Shown here: one piece after another, positions 1 to 6,839 of the stretch | How the letters are laid out: every line of letters starts with the position of its first letter | Position numbering within the stretch: position 1 is the first letter of the stretch | Origin: Mogibacterium sp. | GTDB lineage: Bacteria; Bacillota_A; Clostridia; Peptostreptococcales; Anaerovoracaceae | Direction: 5' to 3' | NCBI GenBank assembly: GCA_017469325.1 | Contig: JAFUGO010000181.1 | Coordinates: 1 to 6,839 of the forward strand | DNA: 6,839 nt | Notes under the pieces: model-generated | Seen by the model: only the letters and a program-made list of their open reading frames with translations | Databases searched by the model: none | Told to the model about the DNA's origin: nothing | Translations under genes and position numbers: made by a program

Positions 1-678
1 AACGTCGCCGGAGGACGCAACGGCATACTTGTCATTACAGGTGACAAGGGTCTTGCGGGCGCATACAACCAGAATGTCCTGAAGGAGACATTCGCGCTGA
101 TCGACAGAAGCGATGAGTACAAGCTGTACGTAGTCGGTGATTTCGGCTGGCGCTATTTCAGGACACACGGCACCGAGGTCTGCGAGTCGTTTACTCACTC
201 GATGAACGAGCCTAGCCTCGCTATGGCAAGAGACATCACCCGCGAGCTTCTGGACGAGTTCGACGACGGGGCATTCGACAGGCTCTATGTCTGCTACACC
301 TACTTTGCCGGCGGCATGAGCGCGGGCAATGCGACATACGACAGGCTGATCCCTTTCGACAAGGACGACTTTGTTCCGGAAGGCGAAGAGCACGACGCGG
401 ATGCTTCGACGGTGTTCGAATACGAACCCGACGTAAAGACCGTTCTCGAGAGGATCATGCAGTCATATCTTGTCGGATACGTTTATTCGGCACTGGTAAA
501 CAGCTACTCATCCGAGCAGAGCGCAAGGATGATGGCCATGGATGCTGCAAACGACAACGCGAGCGAGCTCCTTTCGCAGCTCAAACTTGAATATAACCAC
601 CTGAGGCAGAATGCGATCACCCAGGAGATCACCGAGATCTCATCCGGCGCCCGCAGCCTCAAAAGCAAAACTCATTAA
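1..678 (+). CDS. atpG: F1Fo ATP synthase gamma subunit, 5'-truncated by window edge
   Basis: This is the central rotor shaft of F1, whose coiled-coil termini turn inside the alpha3beta3 ring and couple proton or sodium flow to ATP synthesis. The reading frame is open from base 1 and leaves 225 residues, against a usual gamma length near 285-290, so about 60 N-terminal residues lie outside the window. Near the visible start, ITGDKGLAGAYNQNV is the family's well-conserved 'sD+GL.G.yN.n' segment. The C-terminus carries the gamma signature NHLRQNAITQEITEISSGA, part of the C-terminal helix that enters the beta-ring cavity. The stop is TAA at 676-678, and atpD starts 15 bases later, as in ordinary atp operons. 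An internal ATG at 202 is not the true start, because conserved gamma sequence lies upstream of it in the same frame. I see nothing broken. Identification is secure; only the 5' end is missing. Confidence 0.97.
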   Translation, partial: NVAGGRNGILVITGDKGLAGAYNQNVLKETFALIDRSDEYKLYVVGDFGWRYFRTHGTEVCESFTHSMNEPSLAMARDITRELLDEFDDGAFDRLYVCYTYFAGGMSAGNATYDRLIPFDKDDFVPEGEEHDADASTVFEYEPDVKTVLERIMQSYLVGYVYSALVNSYSSEQSARMMAMDAANDNASELLSQLKLEYNHLRQNAITQEITEISSGARSLKSKTH

Positions 679-2076
<1,398 letters not shown>

Positions 2077-2079
<3 letters not shown>

Positions 2080-2120
2080 CATTTTCTTGTTTATCAGTTA
2101 GAGACAAGTAGAAAGTGTCA
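2077..2120 (+). other. imperfect hairpin beginning on the atpD stop codon
   Basis: The left arm TGACATTTTCTTGT (2077-2090) pairs with the right arm ACAAGTAGAAAGTGTCA (2104-2120). This gives nine pairs including one G-U, a 3-nt bulge (TAG) on the right arm, then five more pairs closing a 13-nt loop. The stem starts at the stop codon itself. No T-run follows (AGAATGGGAG comes next), so it does not look like an intrinsic terminator. A role as an mRNA stability or processing element that adjusts the atpD:atpC ratio is my inference. Confidence 0.55.
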
Positions 2121-2182
2121 AGAATGGGAGCCGAAAAAGTCCTAAAAACAGGATAATTCTTGTAGATGCAAAGAATAACGGT

Positions 2183-2204
2183 CCAAATTGTCAATACAAT
2201 TCGG
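2183..2204 (+). repeat. inverted repeat AATTGT-CAAT-ACAATT, first TTGT-N4-ACAA dyad
   Basis: AATTGT at 2186-2191 and ACAATT at 2196-2201 form a perfect 6-bp inverted repeat around CAAT. Beyond one A/C mismatch, CC (2183-2184) pairs with GG (2203-2204). Its core TTGT-N4-ACAA (2188-2199) recurs exactly at 2209-2220. It could be one site of a dimeric DNA-binding regulator or a small RNA hairpin. Confidence 0.5.
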
Positions 2205-2208
2205 CAGA

Positions 2209-2220
2209 TTGTCTTGACAA
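2209..2220 (+). repeat. inverted repeat TTGTC-TT-GACAA, second TTGT-N4-ACAA dyad
   Basis: A perfect 5-2-5 dyad whose centre lies 21 bp downstream of the first dyad's centre, about two turns of B-DNA. It contains both TTGTCT, a possible -35 box, and TTGACA. A regulator bound here would cover the -35 of the candidate promoter. The operator role is inference. Confidence 0.45.
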
Positions 2221-2236
2221 AAGCAAAGATTATAGG
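2209..2236 (+). promoter_or_regulatory. weak candidate sigma-A-type promoter upstream of atpC
   Basis: TTGTCT (2209-2214) and TATAGG (2231-2236) are separated by 16 bp; each matches four of six consensus bases. The perfect -35 hexamer TTGACA at 2214-2219 has no suitable -10 at 16-18 bp, since ACTTGT would fall there. The call rests on local AT-richness and on the unusually long gap before atpC. It is speculative. Confidence 0.25.
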
Positions 2237-2237
2237 A

Positions 2238-2249
2238 CTTGTGTACAAG
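2238..2249 (+). repeat. inverted repeat CTTGT-GT-ACAAG, third dyad
   Basis: A perfect 5-2-5 dyad with the same TTGT/ACAA half-sites but a 2-nt spacer. It lies just past the candidate -10 and 34 bases before the atpC start. Its centre is 29 bp from that of the second dyad, not a whole number of helical turns. In RNA its right half competes with the longer pairing to 2156-2163. Confidence 0.4.
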
Positions 2250-2283
2250 AATCAGCGGCCTTAAATGGCATATGTGAAGAAAA

Positions 2284-2721
2284 ATGGATACTTTTAAACT
2301 GCATTTCATGGCAAGTGAACACATGGTATACGAGGGTGATGCCGAGTCCGTATCGCTTATGACTACCGAAGGCAGCATAGGCATTCTGGCTCATCACTCC
2401 AATCTTGTCATGGCCGTAGTTCCGGGCGAAGTTGAATACGTCCCGGCAGGAGAGGCAGCCCGTGAAGCGGGGCTTTCAGGAAAGCAGACTGTCGTCGTTT
2501 CGGACGGACTTCTGAAGGTAGAGAACAATGAGGTGATGCTCCTTGTAGATACCGCAGAGAAGCCAGAAGAAATCGACGAGGCAAGAGCAAGGCGGGCGGA
2601 AGAACAGGCCAGAGAAGCTCTTAAGCGCGCGAATTCGAACCGTGACGCAGCTCTGGCAAGCGCGGAGCTTTCAAGAGCGGTAAGCCGTATAAAGGCTTCA
2701 AAGAATAAACACAGTCTTTAG
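2284..2721 (+). CDS. atpC: F1Fo ATP synthase epsilon subunit
   Basis: This regulatory subunit of the F1 rotor binds gamma and the c-ring and, in many bacteria, inhibits ATP hydrolysis through its C-terminal helices. It has 145 residues, slightly longer than the usual 130-140. The N-terminal beta-sandwich (about 1-85) shows the family pattern, including EGSIGILAHHSNLVMAVVPG. The C-terminal helical hairpin (about 90-140) is Arg/Ala/Glu-rich and contains IDEARA at 97-102. This matches the I(L)DxxRA ATP-binding motif known from Bacillus-type epsilon subunits, so ATP-sensitive inhibition is plausible but inferred. ATG 2284 is the only sensible start: an in-frame TGA lies at 2275-2277 and the family N-terminus begins there. 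The ribosome-binding site is poor (GTGAAGA, 2274-2280). An unusual AT-rich gap of 204 bases separates it from atpD, and a terminator-like hairpin follows. Confidence 0.96.
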   Translation: MDTFKLHFMASEHMVYEGDAESVSLMTTEGSIGILAHHSNLVMAVVPGEVEYVPAGEAAREAGLSGKQTVVVSDGLLKVENNEVMLLVDTAEKPEEIDEARARRAEEQAREALKRANSNRDAALASAELSRAVSRIKASKNKHSL

Positions 2722-2738
2722 ATTGGAAGATCAGAACA

Positions 2739-2768
2739 CGCGGCGCAGCAAAGTGCGCCGCGAAGTTT
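2739..2768 (+). terminator. probable weak Rho-independent terminator of the atp operon
   Basis: CGCGGCGCA (2739-2747) and TGCGCCGCG (2754-2762) form a perfect 9-bp GC-rich stem with the loop GCAAAG. The hairpin lies 17 bases after the atpC stop. The following tract, AAGTTTAT, has only three consecutive T residues, so termination is probably incomplete and some transcripts may continue into the next gene. The position at the end of a conserved operon supports a terminator role. Confidence 0.6.
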
Positions 2769-2775
2769 ATCGACA

Positions 2776-2782
2776 GAGAGGG
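2776..2782 (+). promoter_or_regulatory. ribosome-binding site supporting the GTG start at 2792
   Basis: GAGAGGG ends 9 bases before GTG 2792. It supports GTG initiation for the first YhgE/Pip gene, whose protein from this codon begins with a normal family N-terminus. No well-formed promoter is visible in the 70-base spacer. Confidence 0.55.
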
Positions 2783-2791
2783 ATATAAAGA

Positions 2792-4861
2792 GTGAGGACG
2801 ATACTGTCCATATTCGGTAATGACGTACGATCGGTATGCCGGCGCTTTTTCGCGCTGGCTATTATAGTGGCGATTTCCGCTCTGCCGGCTCTTTACGCGT
2901 GGGTAAATATCTACGCAAACGGCAATCCGTACGCAAATACCGGAGACATCTCGATCGCGGTGGCATCGCTGGATCCGGGACTCGACCTTGAGGATGGTAC
3001 GCACGTAAACAAGGCGGAAGAGATCTTCGAAGATCTGAAGGGCAGCGACAAGATAGGCTGGCAGTTCCCTGACTCCGCCGATGAGGCGATAGAGGGAGTG
3101 CGCTCGGGCAAGTACTATGCCGCGGTCATATTCGAGGACAACTTCACCTACAATATGTATCACTTCGAGCAGGCGCTTCTTGATGAAGAGGCTCCTATCA
3201 CATATTACGAGAACGACAAGGCCAATGCCATCGCTCCGAAGATCACTCAGACCGCCGCGACAAACCTGCAGCAGTCCATCAAGACCAAGTACCTCGAGAC
3301 CGTGTTCGGAATCATCTTCGGTGAGACCAACGAGGTAGCTGATAAGCTTTCGGAAGACGATACCGTGGATACCATAATCAGCCAGCTCGAGCAGACCAGG
3401 GACACCCTGCGTTCTTACGATGCTGCGATAGGCGCCTTCACAAAGAACAGCAGCAAGGTGCAGTCGGGCCTCAACAATACAAGCAAAAAACTCGCTTCCA
3501 CAAGAAAGTCGGCGCGCAAGTCGGTGAACCAGGCGGATTCGGACATTCAGACTGCCAGGAACAGCCTTCAGGTGCTGAAGACCATGCTTGAGGTGAGAGA
3601 AAAGAATATAGAAGAAGACAGGGCAGCTATAGAAAAGGTCCTGGATAAGCTGAAGCAGGCAGGTCTTTCGGATGAGGAGAAAGCGGCGCTCGAGCAGGAA
3701 GCTGCCGACCTCACCGACGCTATGGTGGCGGATATAGAGTCGCTGCTGTCGCTCTTCCCTGAGTCTGACTCGTCTATCATGAGCAACATAAGGACGACTC
3801 TGGTCAACATGAAAGAGGACGCGGAAGCCATGAAAGAGGTGATCACTGACGTGAAGGCAGCATCACCTATAATGGATACTCTGAAAAAGCTGAGCCAGGT
3901 GACTCTTTCGGAATCTGTCGATTCTGTTATAAAGACCATCGACACTCTGCTCGACCAGACGGAGCCGCTGGCCGAGAGCATGGCTGCCATGCTTGACGGG
4001 ATCGATCCCGTGCTCGACGGCGCATCGGATACTGTGGGAGCACTGGATGATTCGCTCATCAAGATGCAGCTGGTGTTCAGGGGTGCCGCGGACGATATAG
4101 ACCGCATAATAGACAAGGTGAACGCCGCTTCAGCGGACGACAGGCTGGATTTACTCATAGATCTGCTCGGCGGTGATCCTGAGAAGTACGCAAGCTTCTT
4201 CTCATCGCTCGTCGATGTGGAAGTCGAAGAGATATACACCGTCGCGTCTTACGGCGCGGCCATGGCGCCATTCTATTCGGTGCTTGCCATCTGGGTTGGC
4301 GGCGTAATACTGGTCTCCATACTGAAGACGCATGTAGACAGAAAGAAATTCCCTGAGGCGACAGAGACTCAGGCGTTCTTCGGACGCTTCCTGCTGTTCT
4401 TTATAGTGGGGCAGTTCCAGGCGGCCATCATAGTGGCGGGCGACATCTTCCTGCTCGGCTGCGCTCCGGTACATCCGTGGATGATGTGGCTCTCCGCCGC
4501 GGTCACGAGCCTCGTGTTCGTGCTCCTCATATACTCGCTGACCATTTCTTTCGGCGATGTCGGAAAAGCTATAGTCGTAGTCGTCATGGTGCTGCAGATC
4601 GCGGGTTCATCGGGCTCGTACCCGATCGAGATACTGCCTGAGATCTTCGGCAAGGGATACATATTCTTCCCGTTCCCTTATGCGATCAACGCAATGAGGG
4701 AGGCCCTCAGCGGCACATACGGGCATGACTTCATCATATATCTGGCAGAGCTCCTCATCTTCGGAGTGGTGGCTCTGGCGATAGGTCTTCTGGTGCGCAA
4801 GCCGTTCATTGGCATGAACAAATTCGTATCCGAGAAGCTCGAAGAAACGGAGGTGCTGTGA
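2792..4861 (+). CDS. YhgE/Pip-family membrane protein, copy 1
   Basis: This 689-residue protein has the architecture of the YhgE/Pip family (Lactococcus phage infection protein Pip; Bacillus YhgE), whose C-terminal half resembles ABC-2-type permeases. There is one N-terminal membrane segment (about 19-37) ending in the hallmark PALYAWVNIYANGNPY. A long region (about 40-485) follows, predicted to be outside the cell. Its first part is a globular family domain with IGWQF, EGVRSGKYYAAVIF and YYENDKANAIAPKI. The rest, from about 200, is helical and coiled-coil-like, rich in Glu, Asp, Lys, Ala and Ser. Five C-terminal membrane segments lie near 489-510, 531-553, 563-582, 590-606 and 647-668, with the conserved-looking FPFPYAINAMREALSG at 626-641. 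No ATPase or enzyme motif is visible. The start is GTG with a ribosome-binding site at 2776-2782. The stop TGA overlaps the next gene's ATG (TGATG). Family assignment is strong; molecular function is unknown apart from Pip's use as a phage receptor. Confidence 0.88.
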   Translation: MRTILSIFGNDVRSVCRRFFALAIIVAISALPALYAWVNIYANGNPYANTGDISIAVASLDPGLDLEDGTHVNKAEEIFEDLKGSDKIGWQFPDSADEAIEGVRSGKYYAAVIFEDNFTYNMYHFEQALLDEEAPITYYENDKANAIAPKITQTAATNLQQSIKTKYLETVFGIIFGETNEVADKLSEDDTVDTIISQLEQTRDTLRSYDAAIGAFTKNSSKVQSGLNNTSKKLASTRKSARKSVNQADSDIQTARNSLQVLKTMLEVREKNIEEDRAAIEKVLDKLKQAGLSDEEKAALEQEAADLTDAMVADIESLLSLFPESDSSIMSNIRTTLVNMKEDAEAMKEVITDVKAASPIMDTLKKLSQVTLSESVDSVIKTIDTLLDQTEPLAESMAAMLDGIDPVLDGASDTVGALDDSLIKMQLVFRGAADDIDRIIDKVNAASADDRLDLLIDLLGGDPEKYASFFSSLVDVEVEEIYTVASYGAAMAPFYSVLAIWVGGVILVSILKTHVDRKKFPEATETQAFFGRFLLFFIVGQFQAAIIVAGDIFLLGCAPVHPWMMWLSAAVTSLVFVLLIYSLTISFGDVGKAIVVVVMVLQIAGSSGSYPIEILPEIFGKGYIFFPFPYAINAMREALSGTYGHDFIIYLAELLIFGVVALAIGLLVRKPFIGMNKFVSEKLEETEVL
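4849..4853 (+). promoter_or_regulatory. ribosome-binding site that decides the start of the small membrane protein
   Basis: GGAGG ends 7 bases before ATG 4861 but only 4 bases before the in-frame GTG 4858. Spacing and codon strength therefore favour ATG 4861. The site lies inside the last codons of the upstream gene, as expected for translational coupling. Confidence 0.65.
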
Positions 4862-5418
4862 TGGATAAAAAGCAGAACCTCAACTACGAAGAACTGTATG
4901 AAAGACTTCTGGACCGCGGAACGGCTCTGCACAGCAGCAACCGCAAGCGCATAAGAATAGGTCTTATTTTCCTGGCGGTATTCAGCGTCGCCATGATCCT
5001 TATACGCTGGCTGACGGACAGTGACAGAGTCGTGTTCCTGGTGATCTGGGTCATAGGAATGTTTGCCATCTCCATATACTTGATAGGGATCGAATACATT
5101 GACAATTCAGTACAGAAGACGCTCGAGGAAGTGACTGAGCGCGAGACTGAATTCGGCGAGTTGCTGCCTGACTCTGAGGAGGTTCGTGAAAGGGTCCGCG
5201 AGAAGATACAGGAGAGGCAGGAGGAGATACAGTCGCGTTACCAGGGGCTGAGAAAAACCTCGGGCAGGAGCAGGTCAGAGGGAGACGCAGATGATGCTGA
5301 GACCGCTGTTGCCGATCCGGAAGGTACAGAGCCTGTTGACCCGGCAGATGCAGAGGTTGTTGCTCTTGATGAAGGAGCGGCCAACGGACCGGCCGCAGAG
5401 GAAGGGGGTGCGGAATGA
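4861..5418 (+). CDS. small two-helix membrane protein with charged helix and acidic tail
   Basis: I do not recognise a named family for this 185-residue protein. Its N-terminal part (1-30) is polar and ends in a basic cluster, NRKRIR (27-32). Two membrane segments follow at about 33-51 and 56-78, joined by the short loop TDSDR. The positive-inside rule puts both termini in the cytoplasm. Residues 83-130 are highly charged (EEVTERETEF, EEVRERVREKIQERQEEIQ) and look like an amphipathic or coiled-coil helix. A short basic patch, GRSRS, precedes a low-complexity tail (about 140-185) rich in Asp, Glu, Ala, Pro and Gly with almost no positive charge. The gene overlaps its upstream neighbour by one base (TGATG) and its downstream neighbour by four (ATGA). 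It sits between two YhgE/Pip paralogues, suggesting a cytoplasmic-facing partner or stabiliser of that complex. This role is inference. Confidence 0.85.
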   Translation: MDKKQNLNYEELYERLLDRGTALHSSNRKRIRIGLIFLAVFSVAMILIRWLTDSDRVVFLVIWVIGMFAISIYLIGIEYIDNSVQKTLEEVTERETEFGELLPDSEEVRERVREKIQERQEEIQSRYQGLRKTSGRSRSEGDADDAETAVADPEGTEPVDPADAEVVALDEGAANGPAAEEGGAE

Positions 5419-6839
5419 AGCGCATCCTCAATATAGTCAGATATGATCTTAAGAAGATAACGGGCAGCGTCGTAGCAATAGTGACGATCATGGGGCTTTG
5501 CCTCGTTCCGTGCTGCTACGCGTGGTTCAACATACTGTCGAACTGGGCGCCTTACGAATCCGATGCTACCGGCCGCATAGCTGTAGCCGTGGCGAATATG
5601 GACAAGGGCTCATCCGTGGCAGGTCTCACTATCAACGTCGGAGACAAGATAGTCGAAGGGCTTGAAGCCAATGAAGACATCGGCTGGGTGTTCACGGAAA
5701 ACGACACGGAGGCTATCGACGGCGTCCGCTCAGGCGATTATTACGCCGCGCTCGTAGTGCCGGAAGGCTTTACCGCTGACGTGCTGAGCTTTACGGATGG
5801 CGATCTCACAAATCCGAAGCTGCTGTACTATGAGAACGAGAAGAAGAATGCCATAGCTCCTAAGATAACCGGCAAGGCAAAGACTGCCGTTCAGGAGCAG
5901 GTGAATGCCACTTTCGTTGAGACGCTGGCCAAGTACGTGACTGATGCAGCGTCCGTCGCTGAGGCGAACGGGATCGATCCGGCAGAGATGCTCGGAGATC
6001 TCTCGGTGGATATTGACAGACTCAGCAGGGACATGACCAGCTGCATAGCTCTGGCGGATTCGGCATCCGGGCTCACAAGCGCCGCGGGCAACATAGTAGA
6101 TGTGTCCGGCGCGCTCATAGACGATACTCAGGATGTCCTGACTGCCAATGACAGCGTGCTCAAAGAGATAGAAAAGAACATACCGAAGGGCACAAAGAGC
6201 AGCAGCGACGCCCTCAAAAAGGTGACTGATTTCACCGACAAGGTTAAGAGCAGGCTGCATCCGATCGATACGGGTATCAAGCCTCTCAAGGATGCCGAGA
6301 CGGCGGTGTTCAACCTTTACGTGGATAAGACCCGCGACAAGGATAAGAAGACAGTCGATGAGCTGAAGGCAGATGCGGAGAAGCAGGCAAAGACAGTCTC
6401 GGATGCGGGCTTCACAGTGCTCGCATCGGATCTCACCGCTCTGGCAGACAAGCTGGGAGAGGTATCGGACGACCTTGCCGCCCTCAATAAGGACATGACC
6501 GAAGAGGAACGCGAGGCGGCACTTGCAGAGCTTATAGCAGACCTCGATGATGCGGCCAAGCTCGATGAGCAGGTCAACAAAAGGATAAAGACAGACATAG
6601 AGGACAATCTCGCTGCGGCTCTTTCCAATACCAAGAACGCCGTGGCATCGCTCCGCAAGTCGCTTTCATCAGCGAACAGCGACCTGAGCGGACTCAGCAG
6701 CACCCTCGGAAGCTATACCGGAGCTCTCAACGGACTCAAGAAGAGCGTCAACTCGACTGCGGCCGATCTCAGGTCGCTGCAGGATTCGTCGGCGGCTCTG
6801 TCGGATCTTCTGTCAAATGCTGCCGGAAGCGATCTTCTG
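5415..6839 (+). CDS. YhgE/Pip-family membrane protein, copy 2, 3'-truncated by window edge
   Basis: The frame runs open for 475 codons from ATG 5415 to the last base, so the C-terminal membrane segments expected in this family lie outside the window. The N-terminus has one membrane segment (about 17-37) ending in the family hallmark VPCCYAWFNI and then a W-x-P-Y. The first outer domain mirrors copy 1 motif for motif: IGWVF against IGWQF, DGVRSGDYYAALVV against EGVRSGKYYAAVIF, and YYENEKKNAIAPKI against YYENDKANAIAPKI. From about residue 170 onward the sequence is mostly polar and helical (Ala, Asp, Lys, Ser, Leu), ending in Ser/Ala/Leu-rich repeat-like helices. The start overlaps the previous stop (ATGA) and follows the purine-rich GAAGGGGG, so it is coupled to the small membrane protein. 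The paralogy looks old, because similarity is in motifs rather than long identical runs. Function is unknown; an envelope-spanning partner of copy 1 is inferred. Confidence 0.87.
   Translation, partial: MKRILNIVRYDLKKITGSVVAIVTIMGLCLVPCCYAWFNILSNWAPYESDATGRIAVAVANMDKGSSVAGLTINVGDKIVEGLEANEDIGWVFTENDTEAIDGVRSGDYYAALVVPEGFTADVLSFTDGDLTNPKLLYYENEKKNAIAPKITGKAKTAVQEQVNATFVETLAKYVTDAASVAEANGIDPAEMLGDLSVDIDRLSRDMTSCIALADSASGLTSAAGNIVDVSGALIDDTQDVLTANDSVLKEIEKNIPKGTKSSSDALKKVTDFTDKVKSRLHPIDTGIKPLKDAETAVFNLYVDKTRDKDKKTVDELKADAEKQAKTVSDAGFTVLASDLTALADKLGEVSDDLAALNKDMTEEEREAALAELIADLDDAAKLDEQVNKRIKTDIEDNLAAALSNTKNAVASLRKSLSSANSDLSGLSSTLGSYTGALNGLKKSVNSTAADLRSLQDSSAALSDLLSNAAGSDLL

Larger units (their letters stand above)
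2080..2283 (+). promoter_or_regulatory. AT-rich, repeat-filled atpD-atpC intergenic region
   Basis: This gap of 204 bases has about 38% GC by hand count and sits between genes of clearly higher GC. It contains no convincing gene. It holds the hairpin at 2077-2120, three TTGT/ACAA dyads (2188-2199, 2209-2220, 2239-2248), and a small hairpin TCCT/AGGA at 2140-2153. The segment ATTCTTG (2156-2162) can pair either with CAAGAAT at 2119-2125 or, with one more base, with ACAAGAAT at 2245-2252. Possible explanations are an internal promoter with an operator for atpC, an RNA leader with alternative folds, or a decayed small inserted element. The sequence alone does not decide among these. Confidence 0.5.

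Noticed and set aside
2214..2219. Perfect -35 hexamer TTGACA taken alone as a promoter
   Set aside because: No acceptable -10 element lies 16-18 bp downstream; TATAGG is only 11 bp away. I kept it only as part of the dyad and the weaker TTGTCT/TATAGG candidate.
2142..2384. Antisense open frame (80 codons) across the gap and atpC 5' end
   Set aside because: It overlaps the real atpC, has low-complexity content, and has no family resemblance that I can see.
2621..3163. Antisense open frame (180 codons) across the atpC/YhgE junction
   Set aside because: It crosses the terminator-like hairpin and two supported genes on the other strand; no domain is visible.
3997..4010. Perfect 14-base palindrome CGGGATCGATCCCG
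   Set aside because: It lies inside YhgE/Pip copy 1 and follows from codons for Gly-Ile-Asp-Pro. A similar string appears near 5970 in copy 2 for the same residues, so it is probably codon-driven.
4130..4144. Short inverted repeat CCGCT-TC-AGCGG
   Set aside because: Only five pairs, inside coding sequence; expected by chance at this GC content.
3568..4239. Antisense Ser-rich open frame (223 codons) inside YhgE/Pip copy 1
   Set aside because: Ser/Ala-rich shadow of a Glu/Asp/Lys/Ala coiled-coil region read backwards; a common artefact.
4858..4860. GTG as the start of the small membrane protein
   Set aside because: It is only 4 bases from GGAGG, while the adjacent ATG 4861 has better spacing and a stronger start codon.
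6317..6703. Antisense Ser-rich open frame (128 codons) inside YhgE/Pip copy 2
   Set aside because: Same artefact over the helical region of the truncated gene.

Overview
The window reads as a bacterial chromosome segment of roughly 50-55% GC in its genes. The 3' part of an F1Fo ATP synthase operon (atpG, atpD, atpC) is followed by a separate cluster of three envelope genes. All genes are on the + strand. The YhgE/Pip-type proteins, the Bacillus-type epsilon subunit with an I-D-x-x-R-A motif, and frequent AGA/AGG and ATA codons together suggest a Bacillota member, probably class Clostridia. This is inference, and I cannot resolve a family or genus.

Region 1 (1-2721) is ATP synthase. The gamma subunit enters cut at its 5' end. 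Fifteen bases later comes a complete, highly canonical beta subunit with every catalytic motif I checked. A gap of 204 bases then separates atpD from atpC, where these genes usually sit close together. The gap is clearly AT-richer (about 38% GC by hand count) and full of inverted repeats. They include an imperfect hairpin that starts on the atpD stop codon and three dyads built from TTGT/ACAA half-sites, two of them with identical TTGT-N4-ACAA geometry and centres 21 bp apart. A long-range pairing choice is also possible. This gap is the most unexplained non-coding sequence in the window.

Region 2 (2722-2791) is a 70-base spacer with a perfect 9-bp GC-rich hairpin and only a short T-run. It is probably the weak terminator of the atp operon.

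Region 3 (2792-6839) is a translationally coupled trio: a complete YhgE/Pip-family membrane protein (689 aa), a small two-helix membrane protein with a charged helix and acidic tail (185 aa), and a second YhgE/Pip paralogue that runs off the window after 475 codons. The junctions are TGATG and ATGA overlaps, so the three products are probably made together. The two large proteins share an N-terminal membrane anchor and a long outward-facing helical domain. The small protein should put its charged tail in the cytoplasm. I infer a multi-component envelope complex; its function is unknown. There is no sign of rRNA, tRNA, CRISPR arrays or transposase genes.
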